NCBI RefSeq assembly: GCF_033110965.1
Contig: NZ_CP137003.1
Coordinates: 62,001-126,000 of the forward strand
Source of the DNA: Raineyella sp. LH-20
GTDB taxonomy: Bacteria; Actinomycetota; Actinomycetes; Propionibacteriales; Propionibacteriaceae
DNA: 64,000 nt
Reading direction: 5' to 3'
The notes beneath the pieces are model-generated. The model was not told the DNA's origin. It did no database searches and saw nothing but the letters and a program-made list of their open reading frames with translations. Shown here piece by piece: positions 18,309 to 28,910 of this stretch (position 1 is the stretch's first letter; each line of letters starts with the position of its first letter). Made by a program: the position numbers and the translations under genes.

Positions 18309-19607
18309 ATGCCAGAGCGTCGAGGGGCCGCAACCACCAGGCCGGTCCGGCACCCCGCCAGGCTCTTCCCGGTGAGTCCGCTGCCCCGGATCCGCCGCCT
18401 GGCGGGCCGCCTGTTCGCCCTCGTCGGCATCCTCCAGGCCATCAGCATCGCCGGCCTGCAGGTCGCCGCCTACCTGCGCAAACGACGCCAGGGCCCGATC
18501 CGGTTCCCGCGTACGCCTCCCCAGGAGTTCACCACCGCCGAGGGCACCGCGACGATCTTCACGTACGGCCAGGATCTCTACGACGACATGCTGGCGGCGA
18601 TCCGCTCGGCGCAGCACAGCATCTACTTCGAGACCTTCATCTGGAAGGGCGACGAGATCGGCCAGCAGTTCAAGGACGCCTTCGTCGAGGCCGCCGAACG
18701 CGGCGTCGAGGTGTACGTGGTCTGGGACCGCTTCGCCAACCTCGTCGTCGACCACCGCTTCTTCCGGTTCCCCACGACCGTGCACGCCCGCCGACACCCG
18801 TTCTATCTGCGGTGGCCGCGTGGGCTGCGGCTCGGCAAGTACGCCCGCAACCACCGCAAGGTGCTGGTCGTCGATCTGGCGACGGCCTGGGTCGGCGGCT
18901 ACAACATCGGGGCGCGCTACGCCGGCGACTGGCGCGATACCCACGTCCGGCTCACCGGCCCGATCGCCCCCGATCTGGCCGACGCCTTCGTCGACTACTG
19001 GAACGCGATCGGCGGCCCCCGGGGCAGGCACCTCGAGGAGCCCCGCGGCCGCGCCTGGCACCGTGCCTCGCGGGTCCACCGCAATGTCCCGATGTACGCG
19101 ACCTATCCGATCCGCGGGTTGTACCTGGAGGCCATCGACCGCGCCAGCCAACGCATCTGGCTGACCCACGCCTACCTGATCCCGGACCAGGACCTGCTCG
19201 ACGGCATCCTCCGGGCTGCGGCGCGCGGGGTGGACGTACGGATCATCATCCCGGCGGAGTCCAACCACATCGAGGCGGACTGGCTGTCGCGCGGCTTCTA
19301 CGGCACGCTGCTACGCGGTGGCGTACGCCTCTTCCTCTACCAGCACGCCATGGTGCACTCGAAGACGGCGACCATCGACGGCGAGTGGGCGACGATCGGC
19401 ACGGCGAACCTGGACCGGCTGAGCCTGGTCGGCAACTACGAGATCAACGTCGAGTTCATGGATCCGTCGGTCGCCCAACGGATGGAGACGATCTTCTCCA
19501 CCGATCTGACGAACTGCCGGGAGCTGACCCTGCGGGAGTGGCAACGCCGACCGCTGATGGCGAAGGTCTCCGAGGAACTGCTGAGCCCCTTCCGGCCGTT
19601 CCTCTGA
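18309..19607 (+). CDS. Phospholipase D-type enzyme, probable cardiolipin synthase
   Basis: A 432-residue protein with an N-terminal amphipathic or membrane segment (about 25-48, LAGRLFALVGILQAISIAGL) and two HKD catalytic motifs: NHRKVLVVD followed by GGYNIG, and HSKTATIDG followed by GTANLD. Two HKD motifs with an N-terminal membrane anchor fit cardiolipin synthase or a related phospholipase D at the inner membrane face. The ATG at 18309 lies 43 bases from the divergent helicase start, so the two share a compact promoter region. The substrate is inferred from the family only. Confidence 0.85.
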   Translation: MPERRGAATTRPVRHPARLFPVSPLPRIRRLAGRLFALVGILQAISIAGLQVAAYLRKRRQGPIRFPRTPPQEFTTAEGTATIFTYGQDLYDDMLAAIRSAQHSIYFETFIWKGDEIGQQFKDAFVEAAERGVEVYVVWDRFANLVVDHRFFRFPTTVHARRHPFYLRWPRGLRLGKYARNHRKVLVVDLATAWVGGYNIGARYAGDWRDTHVRLTGPIAPDLADAFVDYWNAIGGPRGRHLEEPRGRAWHRASRVHRNVPMYATYPIRGLYLEAIDRASQRIWLTHAYLIPDQDLLDGILRAAARGVDVRIIIPAESNHIEADWLSRGFYGTLLRGGVRLFLYQHAMVHSKTATIDGEWATIGTANLDRLSLVGNYEINVEFMDPSVAQRMETIFSTDLTNCRELTLREWQRRPLMAKVSEELLSPFRPFL

Positions 19608-19726
19608 CGCCTTCCAGCCCGTTCCGGGGACGACACTCGTGGTCGAGTCGGGGTGATCCCCCGAACGCTCCCGTGCCTCCTTCAGGAGCGGTGCCCCGCG
19701 CGCCGCGCCCACCTACAGTAGGAGCC

Positions 19727-20017
19727 ATGACAGAGCTTCTCGTTCCTCTCGCCCTCAACGTCGGTTGGTTCGGTCTCATCATCATCGGACTCGTCGCCGG
19801 CGCCATCGCCAAGGCCATCCTCCCGGGCAACGACCCCACCAGCTGGGTCACGTCTCTCATCCTCGGTGTCGTCGGCGCTCTCGTCGGCGGCTGGATCGGC
19901 AGCCTGGTCGGGATCCAGGGCCACGGCTTCTTCTCGTTGTGGACGTGGATCCTCGCCATCGTCGGCTGCATCGTCGTCCTGTTCGTCTATGGCCTCCTCA
20001 CCAAGAAGAAGGTCTGA
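19727..20017 (+). CDS. GlsB/YeaQ/YmgE family membrane protein
   Basis: A 96-residue protein made almost wholly of three transmembrane helices: GLIIIGLVAGAIAKAILPG, SLILGVVGALVGGWIGSL and WILAIVGCIVVLFVYGLL. The glycine zipper pattern and the GLVAGAIAK start are typical of this small stress-associated family, once called transglycosylase-associated proteins. The ATG is preceded by AGGAG. It follows the phospholipase D gene by about 120 bases on the same strand. The molecular role is unknown. Confidence 0.85.
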   Translation: MTELLVPLALNVGWFGLIIIGLVAGAIAKAILPGNDPTSWVTSLILGVVGALVGGWIGSLVGIQGHGFFSLWTWILAIVGCIVVLFVYGLLTKKKV

Positions 20018-20045
20018 TCCGTCCGTCCTTCGCGATCTGACAGTG

Positions 20046-20082
20046 CAGAAGCCCCACCCGGGAGTCCGGGGTGGGGCTTCTG
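20046..20082. terminator. Bidirectional terminator
   Basis: A perfect 14-bp stem, CAGAAGCCCCACCC with its complement, encloses a nine-base loop. It lies between the convergent GlsB-type gene and the response regulator gene. Confidence 0.85.
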
Positions 20083-20139
20083 AGCGTCCGGGCGAGTGCC
20101 CGAGCCAGTCCGGGCGAGTGCCCGAGCCGGTCGCGAGTC

Positions 20140-20850
20140 TCAGACCAGTCGCCGATCGTTGGCCCAGCGGGCGAGCTGGTGGCGGTTGGACAGCTGGAGC
20201 TTGCGCAGCACGCTCGACACGTGGGTCTCCACCGTCTTCACCGAGATGAACAGCTCCTTGGCGACCTCCTTGTAGGAGTAGCCGCGGGCGATCAGGCGTA
20301 GCACGTCCCGCTCCCGCGGCGACAGCTTGTCGAGGTCCTCGTCGACGCTGGCCACGTCGATCGACCCGGAGAAGGCATCCAGGACGAAGCCGGCCAGCCG
20401 CGGGGAGAACACCGCGTCCCCGCCGGCGACCCGTTCGATCGCCTCGATCAACTCATCGGCGTTGATCGACTTGGTCACGTAGCCGCGAGCACCGCCCCGG
20501 ATCAGCGAGATCACGTCTTCGGCGGCGTCCGACACCGACAGTGCCAGGAAACGTACGTCCGGGTGGCGCTGGTGGACCTGGCGCAGCACCTCGACCCCGC
20601 CGCCGCCGGGCAGGTGCACGTCGAGGAGCACCACATCGGGATCGGTGGCGAGGATGGTCCGGACGGCGCCGGGCGCGTCGGCCGCCTCGCCGACGATGGT
20701 CACCCGGGCGCCGATCTCGTGCTTCACGCCGGCCCGGAACATGTCGTGGTCGTCCACCACGACCACCCGCAGCGAGCCGGTCCGCAGGCCCTCGCGCGGT
20801 CCGGCGCCCTCGGCGTCCGGTGTCTGCGGTTCGGGTTGATGGGTCGTCAT
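20140..20850 (-). CDS. NarL/LuxR-family response regulator
   Basis: A 236-residue cytosolic DNA-binding regulator, partner of the kinase encoded immediately upstream. The receiver domain (about 27-145) has the acidic pair VVDDHD, the phosphoacceptor Asp77 in LLDVHLPG and the conserved Lys in GYVTKSI. The C-terminal HTH (about 170-230) reads LSPRERDVLRLIARGYSYKEVAKEL in two parts and ends in the recognition helix SVKTVETHVSSVLRKL. Its ATG overlaps the kinase stop in ATGA, so the pair is coupled. Likely targets are the divergent PspC genes next door; this is inference. Confidence 0.93.
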   Translation of the reverse strand: MTTHQPEPQTPDAEGAGPREGLRTGSLRVVVVDDHDMFRAGVKHEIGARVTIVGEAADAPGAVRTILATDPDVVLLDVHLPGGGGVEVLRQVHQRHPDVRFLALSVSDAAEDVISLIRGGARGYVTKSINADELIEAIERVAGGDAVFSPRLAGFVLDAFSGSIDVASVDEDLDKLSPRERDVLRLIARGYSYKEVAKELFISVKTVETHVSSVLRKLQLSNRHQLARWANDRRLV

Positions 20851-22190
20851 CGTGTCATCTCCAGTCGTACGTCGGTCCCCTGGCCCGGCGCCGAGCGGAT
20901 CGTGGCCCGCCCACCGTGCCTCTCCATCCGTTCCATGATGCTGCGCCGGACCCCTTGGCGGTCGGCGTCGATCGCCTCGGGGTCGAATCCCTGACCGCGG
21001 TCACGGACGAACACCTCGACGGTATCCTCCAGCACTTCGGCGTACACGTCGACCCTGTCGACGCCCGCATGCTTCGCCGCGTTCACCATCGCCTCGCGGG
21101 CCGCCCGCACCAGCGCGTCCAGGTCCGGGGTCATCGTCGTGTCGCCCACCGTGACGAGTTCGACGTCGATGTCGTGCTCGTCCTCCACTTCCAGCGCGAC
21201 GCGGCGGACAGCCGCCGCCAGCGTGGTGTCGTCCGGTGGGCTGCCGTACAGCCACTCCCGCAGTTCCCGTTCCTGCCGGCGGGCGAGCCGGGTGACCGCC
21301 CGCGAGTCGTGGGCCTGTCGCTGGATGAGGGCGAGGGTCTGCAGCACCGAGTCGTGCAGATGGGCCGCCATGTCGGCCCGGGCGTCCGCCCGGATCTTCT
21401 CCTCGCGGATCCGGTCCAGCTCCGCACGGGTGCGGAAGAACCAGGGGGCGCCGACCACGGCGACCCCACCCAGGCTGAGGATCAGCACCATCATCAGTTC
21501 GGACGTACGCCCCTCACCGCCCGGATCCGGCACCACCAGCACGAAGGCGATGCCGAGCAGCAGCAGGCCGGTCAGCGCGACCAACAGTGATCCCAGCCGG
21601 TCCCGCCGCGACGGGCCACCGTCACCGGCGCGATTGCCCCGCCAGGTGCCCATCGAGTCCGCCTCGCGCCAGATCACGGCCACTCCGGCGCTGGCCAGCA
21701 TGACGGGCCAGAAGACCGCCCACGGCATGCCGAACCGGGTCATCTGGACCAGCCACAACACGCCCCCGCCGAAGAGGCCCATCGCCAGCGCGGCGCCCAT
21801 GTCGATGCGGCGGCGCAGCCTGCGCGGAACCGTACGGGCCCCGGTCCGCGCCGCCGACTCCAGGCCCGGAGCGGAGGCCCGTGGCGGTTCGGGCGGCAAT
21901 GCCACCCACAGCACGGCGTACACCACGGCACCGACGAACTGGGTCATCGTCAGACCGACGAAGGCCAGCCGCAGCAGCATCACCGGCCAGCCGAGATGCT
22001 GGCTCAGCCCGGCGCAGACCCCGCCCAGCCATCGCCCGTCGTCGACCCGGTAGGCACGGCGGCGCTCCGGCTCGGCCGGCAGCGCGGGGCCCCTGCCGGT
22101 CGGGGGCACGCCGGGGCCCTGCCCTGACCCGCGTGCGGAATCCTTCGCGACACCGGTAGGGTCCCCCGGGACGGGCGAGAGATCATCCAT
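20847..22190 (-). CDS. Sensor histidine kinase with N-terminal PspC domain
   Basis: A 447-residue membrane kinase. A PspC domain (about 44-100, RAYRVDDGRWLGGVCAGLSQ) is followed by further hydrophobic helices (about 130-175, 200-220 and 232-252). The dimerisation and phosphorylation region has AHLHDSVLQTLALIQ, placing the phosphohistidine at His279 (HisKA_3 type). The ATPase domain has AMVNAAKHAG as the N box and VRDRGQGFDP as the G box. The start at 22190 follows GGATCCACC; it lies 117 bases from the divergent PspC gene. PspC fused to the kinase suggests sensing of envelope stress at the membrane. Confidence 0.9.
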   Translation of the reverse strand: MDDLSPVPGDPTGVAKDSARGSGQGPGVPPTGRGPALPAEPERRRAYRVDDGRWLGGVCAGLSQHLGWPVMLLRLAFVGLTMTQFVGAVVYAVLWVALPPEPPRASAPGLESAARTGARTVPRRLRRRIDMGAALAMGLFGGGVLWLVQMTRFGMPWAVFWPVMLASAGVAVIWREADSMGTWRGNRAGDGGPSRRDRLGSLLVALTGLLLLGIAFVLVVPDPGGEGRTSELMMVLILSLGGVAVVGAPWFFRTRAELDRIREEKIRADARADMAAHLHDSVLQTLALIQRQAHDSRAVTRLARRQERELREWLYGSPPDDTTLAAAVRRVALEVEDEHDIDVELVTVGDTTMTPDLDALVRAAREAMVNAAKHAGVDRVDVYAEVLEDTVEVFVRDRGQGFDPEAIDADRQGVRRSIMERMERHGGRATIRSAPGQGTDVRLEMTR

Positions 22191-22306
22191 GGTGGATCCA
22201 GCAAACCACGCGCCGCTGACAAAGCCACCCTCGGCACCCCTCGTCCCAGCGAAGATGGGGGATGTGCCCGATGGTCCCTTCCACGGACGCGAGACAGGAT
22301 GGGGGC

Positions 22307-23671
22307 ATGGAGCCGGCGACCACCATGCATCGACCCGCGACGGGAGCACCGATCGCGGGTGTCTGCGCCGCCATCGCCGACCGCGTCGGGATCGATCCCC
22401 TGATCATCCGCGTCGCCGCCGTCGTTCTCGCCGTGAGTTCCGGCATGGGCGTCGTCCTCTATCTCGCCGGCTGGGTGCTGATCCCCCGCGAGGGTCACGA
22501 GCGGGGTCCCCTGCTGGAGACCTTCCCGGCCCTCACCCGCGCCCCACGCTGGGTGCTGATCACCGCCGTCGCCGTCGTCGTCGTGGCCGTCGCCGCCACC
22601 CTCGGCAGTGTGACGTCGCTCTCCCTGTTCCCGGCGGTGGTGCTCGGCCTTGTCTACTACTTCGGCGTGCACCGGCCCCGCCGCGAACGTTCCTTGCGCC
22701 GGCCCGGTGTCCCGCCGGTCGTGCCCCCCGGCACCATGGGCCGGTATGTCCCGGGCAACGGTGACCGTGCGACCGGTGATCCCGGCCCCGCCCAGCCGTA
22801 CGGGCAGGGGCCTCGGCTGGATCAAGCCCAACCTTTCGGGGCCCCTCGGCCGATGACCTCCTCCCCGCAGACGCCGCCGCAGGCCTCGCCTCCGTGGCCC
22901 GAGGGAGAGATCCCTACGGCGGTCCGTCCGGTCGCCGGTCCCGCCGCACCCCACGACGTGAGCAACTACCTGGCCAATCCCGACCCGATCGGCCTGTACG
23001 CGCCTCCGCCCCCGCGACCCCGCGCCCCGCGAGTACTCGACCCGCAGCGAGTGGGCAAGCGGACCCTCGCCCTGGTCACCCTGACCTCCGTCGGCCTGCT
23101 GTGGACTCTGCTGTCCCTGCTCGGCTCCACCGGACGCCCGGTGCCCCCGTTCGCCTGGGCAGCCTCGGCGCTGGTGGTCGTCGGGTGTGCACTGGTGATC
23201 GGGGCATGGGCCGGCAGGCCCCGCGGTCTGATCGCGGCAGCGGTGATCCTCGGACTCATCGCGACTGTCGGCGCCTACCAGCACGGACATCCGTCCATCG
23301 GCGAACGTCCGGTCGCGGCAACCGCCCCGGTCTCCGTGACGTACGTGAGCGAAGCCGACCTGCCCTCCGGCGACAACTGGGACTTCGGCCGGGTGACGGT
23401 CGACCTGTCCGCGCTGGATGCCACTCAGGACGTCCGGTACGAGGCCCACATGGGTGCCGGTTCGCTGACGATCCTGGTGCCCGCCGACATCCGCGTGGTC
23501 GCGACGACCCAGGTCGGGATGGGGACGCTGCAGCTCGGCGACTCGGCTCCGGAGTCGGTCACCCAGGAGGATCCCACGACGACGGTCCTCCAGCCCGGCC
23601 GCCCCGGCGCCCCGACGATCACGATCAATGCCTCCACCGATCTCGGTGAGCTGGTGGTGAAGACGCGATGA
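22307..23671 (+). CDS. PspC-domain membrane protein with LiaF-like C-terminal domain
   Basis: The protein has 454 residues. An N-terminal PspC domain (about 8-62, GAPIAGVCAAIADRVGIDP and LYLAGWVLIPREG) is followed by paired helices (about 78-112), a proline-rich linker and another helix group (about 255-325). The C-terminal exported or cytosolic beta-rich domain (about 340-450, DFGRVTVDLSALD to MGTLQLGD) resembles the LiaF C-terminal fold. It is divergent from a PspC-fused kinase and likely its target or modulator. The ATG at 22307 is chosen over an upstream in-frame ATG because the PspC domain begins right after it. Confidence 0.8.
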   Translation: MEPATTMHRPATGAPIAGVCAAIADRVGIDPLIIRVAAVVLAVSSGMGVVLYLAGWVLIPREGHERGPLLETFPALTRAPRWVLITAVAVVVVAVAATLGSVTSLSLFPAVVLGLVYYFGVHRPRRERSLRRPGVPPVVPPGTMGRYVPGNGDRATGDPGPAQPYGQGPRLDQAQPFGAPRPMTSSPQTPPQASPPWPEGEIPTAVRPVAGPAAPHDVSNYLANPDPIGLYAPPPPRPRAPRVLDPQRVGKRTLALVTLTSVGLLWTLLSLLGSTGRPVPPFAWAASALVVVGCALVIGAWAGRPRGLIAAAVILGLIATVGAYQHGHPSIGERPVAATAPVSVTYVSEADLPSGDNWDFGRVTVDLSALDATQDVRYEAHMGAGSLTILVPADIRVVATTQVGMGTLQLGDSAPESVTQEDPTTTVLQPGRPGAPTITINASTDLGELVVKTR

Positions 23672-23877
23672 GCACACACCGCACTCCCCCACGCCGCCCG
23701 CGCCGCGCCGACGTGCTGTCCTTGGTCCTCGGCCTGCTGGCCATCATCTACGGCGCCGCCATCCTGTGGTCCGGCATGGTGGGCCCGATCGATCGGGACC
23801 TGGTGAGCATCGCGCTTCCCGCCGCGCTCGTGGTCATCGGCGTCATCGGCCTCGTGGCCGGTGGCAATCGCGGGTGA
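23668..23877 (+). CDS. Small two-helix membrane protein
   Basis: A 69-residue protein with a basic N-terminus (PPRRPRRAD) and two hydrophobic helices (VLSLVLGLLAIIYGAAILW and SIALPAALVVIGVIGLVAG). Its ATG overlaps the stop of the PspC/LiaF-like gene in an ATGA junction, so the two proteins are made together and may interact. No family name is assigned. Confidence 0.75.
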   Translation: MSTHRTPPRRPRRADVLSLVLGLLAIIYGAAILWSGMVGPIDRDLVSIALPAALVVIGVIGLVAGGNRG

Positions 23878-23946
23878 TCCCCGGTAGCTCGCCTGGTCCC
23901 GGGTAGTTCACCTGGTCCCGCACATGTCGCCTGATCCCAGCACCGG

Positions 23947-23990
23947 ACGTACGGAGGGGACGGACCACGTGGTCCGTCCCCTCCGTACGT
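23947..23990. terminator. Bidirectional terminator, perfect 22-bp inverted repeat
   Basis: The 44 bases form a perfect palindrome with arms ACGTACGGAGGGGACGGACC plus AC, with no unpaired spacer. It lies between convergent genes, 70 bases after the small membrane protein and 29 bases before the guaA stop. Confidence 0.85.
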
Positions 23991-24017
23991 CGTCGTCCCC
24001 GCCTCGCGGGGTGGCGA

Positions 24018-25602
<1,585 letters not shown>

Positions 25603-25709
25603 AGGCGGCAGTCTAGGGCCTCGCACCGACACCCCCGGCGGCGCCCGAGGTCGGCACCTCACGCCCCACAACACGTGATATAGACCATAAGTTGGTGTAT
25701 GACTTGGTC

Positions 25710-26636
25710 ATGGCGCTTTTCGAGAATGTCACCCAGGCCTTCGGCAACACCCCGCTCGTCCGTGTCAATCGCCTGTTCGGCGACACGGCCGCCCATGTGT
25801 TCGCGAAGCTGGAGTACTACAACCCCGCGAACTCCGTGAAGGACCGTATCGGTGTCGCCATCGTCGACGCCGCTGAGGCCTCCGGCCAGCTGCAGCCTGG
25901 CGGCACCATCGTCGAGGGGACGTCCGGCAACACCGGCATCGCGCTCGCCCTGGTCGGCGCGGCCCGTGGCTACAAGGTCGTGCTGACCATGCCCGAGACC
26001 ATGTCCAACGAGCGCAAGGCACTGCTGCGCGGGTACGGGGCCGAGCTGGTCCTGACCCCGGGCAAGGAGGGCATGCGTGGGGCCGTGGCCAAGGCCGAAG
26101 AGATCGCCGCCGAGCGCGGTGGCATCCTCGCCCGCCAGTTCGAGAACCCGGCCAACCCCGAGATCCACCGGACGAGCACCGCCGAGGAGATCTGGACCGA
26201 CACCGCCGGTGCGGTCGACATCTTCGTCGCGGGCATCGGCACCGGTGGCACCATCACCGGCGTCGGCGAGGTGCTGAAGTCCCGCAAGCCCGAGGTGAAG
26301 GTCGTCGGCGTCGAGCCGGCCGATTCTCCGCTGCTCACCGAAGGCCACCCCGGACCGCACAAGATCCAGGGCATCGGCGCGAACTTCGTCCCGGAGATCC
26401 TCAACCGCGACGTCCTCGACGAGGTGCTCACCGCGACCACCGAGGAGTCGGTGACGTTCGCCCGCGGCGCGGCGACCCAGGAGGGTCTGCTCGTCGGCAT
26501 CTCGTCGGGTGCGGCACTGAGCGCCGCGGCCAAGGTGGCCGCCCGCCCGGAGAACGCCGGCAAGAACATCGTGGTCCTGCTGCCGGACTTCGGCGAGCGC
26601 TACCTGTCCACCGTCCTCTTCGAGGGCCTCGTCTGA
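25710..26636 (+). CDS. cysK: Cysteine synthase (O-acetylserine sulfhydrylase)
   Basis: A PLP enzyme that makes cysteine from O-acetylserine and sulfide. The protein has 308 residues. PLP is bound by Lys44 in [17 protein letters not shown] is the substrate loop and [10 protein letters not shown] the phosphate-binding loop. The start at 25710 matches family length, but it has no clear ribosome binding site; in-frame GTG and TTG starts lie 15-18 bases upstream. An imperfect inverted repeat built on GACCA and TGGTC spans 25683-25709 directly before the start and could be an operator. It diverges from guaA. Confidence 0.95.
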   Translation: MALFENVTQAFGNTPLVRVNRLFGDTAAHVFAKLEYYNPANSVKDRIGVAIVDAAEASGQLQPGGTIVEGTSGNTGIALALVGAARGYKVVLTMPETMSNERKALLRGYGAELVLTPGKEGMRGAVAKAEEIAAERGGILARQFENPANPEIHRTSTAEEIWTDTAGAVDIFVAGIGTGGTITGVGEVLKSRKPEVKVVGVEPADSPLLTEGHPGPHKIQGIGANFVPEILNRDVLDEVLTATTEESVTFARGAATQEGLLVGISSGAALSAAAKVAARPENAGKNIVVLLPDFGERYLSTVLFEGLV

Positions 26637-26649
26637 GGGATGAAACGAA

Positions 26650-26691
26650 CGGGCCCGGGTCCGGAAGCGATTGCTTCCGGACCCGGGCCCG
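26650..26691. terminator. Bidirectional terminator, 19-bp perfect stem
   Basis: A perfect 19-bp stem (CGGGCCCGGGTCCGGAAGC and its complement) closes a four-base GATT loop. It lies between convergent cysK and the ABC transporter operon. Confidence 0.9.
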
Positions 26692-26726
26692 CAGCATGGT
26701 CGGCCGTCGGTCCGACGGCGGCCGGC

Positions 26727-27965
26727 TCAGCCCTTGGCGGCGGTGATCTCGGAGACCCGTTCCTCCTCCGCCCGGGCGGTGAGGTCGGCACCGGCCGCCG
26801 CATCCCGGGTGAGGTTGCTGCCGTCGGTCGGGTCGAACACGTGCACCTTGCGGGTGTCGACCCACAGCTGCGCAGGCCGTCCCCCGCGGACCGTGCTGGC
26901 CGAGTCCAGGCTGACGACCAGCGTCGGCGGGATCTCGTCCTGGTCCAGGTCGCGGGCCAGTTCCGCCATCAGCGCGGCGACCTTCGGATCCGGCTCGTAG
27001 TCGATGTAACCGTACTGTTCGTTGCCGAGCCACTCGGTGTGGGTGGCGGTCGCCTGGAAGGTGGTGCCGTACGGGCGCACCGCCGGGTCCACCAGGGCGT
27101 CGTCCTCGAAGAACTCGGGGCGTACGCCCAGGATCACGTTGTCCTTGCTCCGGGCCGCCGCGAGCACCCGATCGGGCACGGTCAGCACCCCGATCGGCGT
27201 GACGAGGCGGTCGCCCTCGACATGGCTCGGCAGGAAGTTCATCGACGGAGAGCCGATGAAGCCCGCCACGAACAGGTTGACCGGCTGCTCGTACAGCTCC
27301 CGGGGGCTGCCGACCTGCTGGAGCAGACCCTTCTTGAGCACGGCCACCCTGTCGCCGAGCGTCATCGCCTCGGTCTGGTCGTGGGTGACGTAGACCGAGG
27401 TGGTGCCGAGGCGACGCTGCAGCTGCGCGATCTGCGAGCGCATCTGGCCGCGCAGCTTGGCGTCCAGGTTGGACAGCGGCTCGTCGAACAGGAACGCATC
27501 GGCGTGCCGTACGATCGCCCGTCCCATCGCCACCCGCTGTCGCTGGCCACCGGAGAGGTTGGCCGGCTTGCGGTCCAGGTGTTCGCGCAGGTCGAGCATG
27601 TCGGCGGCCTGGCGGACCCGGCGGTCAAGTTCCTCGGCGGGGATCTTGTTCTTGGTGAGCCGCAGCGGGAAGGCGATGTTCTCGTAGACGGTGAGATGGG
27701 GGTAGAGCGCATAATTCTGGAAGACCATCGACAGGTTGCGGTCGCGCGGCGGGAGTTCGTTGACCCGTGTCCCGTCGATCAGCAGGTCCCCGGAGGTGAT
27801 GTCCTCCAGGCCGACGATCATCCGCAGCAGGGTCGATTTGCCGCACCCGGACGGGCCGACGAGGATCATGAACTCGCCGTCGGCGATCTCGAGGCTCACG
27901 CCCTTGACCGCGGTGAAGCCGTCGTCGTACGTCTTGACGAGGTTGTTGAGAGATATCTGGGCCAT
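26727..27965 (-). CDS. Sugar ABC transporter ATP-binding protein (MalK/UgpC type)
   Basis: A 412-residue ATPase that would energise the importer encoded upstream. It shows Walker [10 protein letters not shown], the signature LSGGQRQRV, Walker [17 protein letters not shown] and the switch histidine in [10 protein letters not shown]. The C-terminal region of about 170 residues is the TOBE/OB regulatory domain typical of the MalK/UgpC group. The ATG at 27965 follows AAGGA. It is the last gene of a four-gene operon, about 100 bases after the inner permease gene; a 16-base tandem repeat lies in that gap. Confidence 0.93.
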   Translation of the reverse strand: MAQISLNNLVKTYDDGFTAVKGVSLEIADGEFMILVGPSGCGKSTLLRMIVGLEDITSGDLLIDGTRVNELPPRDRNLSMVFQNYALYPHLTVYENIAFPLRLTKNKIPAEELDRRVRQAADMLDLREHLDRKPANLSGGQRQRVAMGRAIVRHADAFLFDEPLSNLDAKLRGQMRSQIAQLQRRLGTTSVYVTHDQTEAMTLGDRVAVLKKGLLQQVGSPRELYEQPVNLFVAGFIGSPSMNFLPSHVEGDRLVTPIGVLTVPDRVLAAARSKDNVILGVRPEFFEDDALVDPAVRPYGTTFQATATHTEWLGNEQYGYIDYEPDPKVAALMAELARDLDQDEIPPTLVVSLDSASTVRGGRPAQLWVDTRKVHVFDPTDGSNLTRDAAAGADLTARAEEERVSEITAAKG

Positions 27966-27972
27966 GGCAGTT

Positions 27973-28004
27973 CCTTGGGTGTGAAGGGCCTTGGGTGTGA
28001 AGGG
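27973..28004. repeat. Two 16-bp tandem copies before the ATPase gene
   Basis: CCTTGGGTGTGAAGGG occurs twice head to tail. The first copy, read on the minus strand, contains the ribosome binding region of the ATPase gene, so the repeat duplicates its upstream context. Confidence 0.8.
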
Positions 28005-28066
28005 CCCGGAGAGTGGAGGCGCATTGCCGGTGCTGGGCCCCGACGGTGCCGGAGCGACAGCAGGCG

Positions 28067-28909
28067 TCAGCCCTTGACCGCGCCCTGGGTCAGGCCGGAG
28101 ACGATCTGGCGCTGGAAGAGCATCACGATGATGACGATCGGGATGGTGACGACGATCGCTGCGGCAGAGATGGCCCCGGTCGGCTGCTCGAACTGCGAGG
28201 CCCCGGTGAAGAAGGCCAGCGCGGCGGGCACCGGTCTGGCGATCGAGGTCGATGTCAGCGAGATGCCGTAGACGAAGTCGTTCCAGGCGATGAAGAAGGC
28301 GATGATCGCGGTGGTGAAGACTCCCGGCAGGGCGAGCGGGATGATTACCCGGCGGAAGGCCTGCCAGGTGGTCGCGCCGTCGACCTGGGCCGCCCGTTCC
28401 AGGTCCCACGGAATCTGCTGGAAGTACGCCGCGAGGGTGTAGATCGAGATCGGCAGGGTGAGCGACAGGTACGGGATGATCAGGCCCGGCCAGGTGTCGT
28501 ACAACCCGATCCGGCGCCACAGGTTGAACAGCGGTGTGGTCAGCGAGATGATCGGGAAGATCGACACCCCGAGCGCGGTGTTCAGGACGAGCCGCTTGCC
28601 GGGGAAGTCGAGGCGGGCGATGGCGTACGCACAGAACGTGGCCAGGACGACCGCGATCGCCGTCGCGATCAGCGAGATGCCGATCGAGTTGCGTAGGGCC
28701 GGCAGGAACAGGCTCTGCGCGGCGCCGGCGAAGATCATCGCGTAGTTGTCCCCGACCCACGCGGAGGGCCAGAAGTTGCCCGAGGTGACATCGGAGGATG
28801 ACTTGAAGGAGGTGACCAGGATCGAGAAGATCGGCCACAGTGTGTAGAGCAGGACGAGCAGGGCGATGAGTCCCCACAACACCCGCTGTCTGGTGGACAG
28901 ACCGTTCAT
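28067..28909 (-). CDS. Sugar ABC transporter permease (MalG type)
   Basis: A 280-residue inner-membrane permease with six predicted helices. The cytoplasmic EAA loop reads [18 protein letters not shown] followed by IIPLALP, the site that docks the ATPase. The N-terminal helix [19 protein letters not shown] and the [10 protein letters not shown] periplasmic segment are typical for MalG-type subunits of carbohydrate importers. Its ATG lies one base after the stop of the partner permease. The substrate is unknown; no enzyme gene in the operon indicates it. Confidence 0.9.
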   Translation of the reverse strand: MNGLSTRQRVLWGLIALLVLLYTLWPIFSILVTSFKSSSDVTSGNFWPSAWVGDNYAMIFAGAAQSLFLPALRNSIGISLIATAIAVVLATFCAYAIARLDFPGKRLVLNTALGVSIFPIISLTTPLFNLWRRIGLYDTWPGLIIPYLSLTLPISIYTLAAYFQQIPWDLERAAQVDGATTWQAFRRVIIPLALPGVFTTAIIAFFIAWNDFVYGISLTSTSIARPVPAALAFFTGASQFEQPTGAISAAAIVVTIPIVIIVMLFQRQIVSGLTQGAVKG

Positions 28910-28910
28910 G

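Noticed and set aside
16334-20017. A very long open frame on the plus strand antisense to the helicase gene
   Set aside because: It opposes a helicase with all motifs, reads low-complexity Arg/Gly/Val protein, and only its last 96 codons (the GlsB-type gene) make sense. Long antisense frames are expected in such G+C-rich coding DNA.
26727-28877. A 716-residue ABC protein reading through the permease gene
   Set aside because: Only the last 412 residues form an ATPase; the upstream part is a shifted reading of the permease gene, and the ATG at 27965 has a good ribosome binding site.
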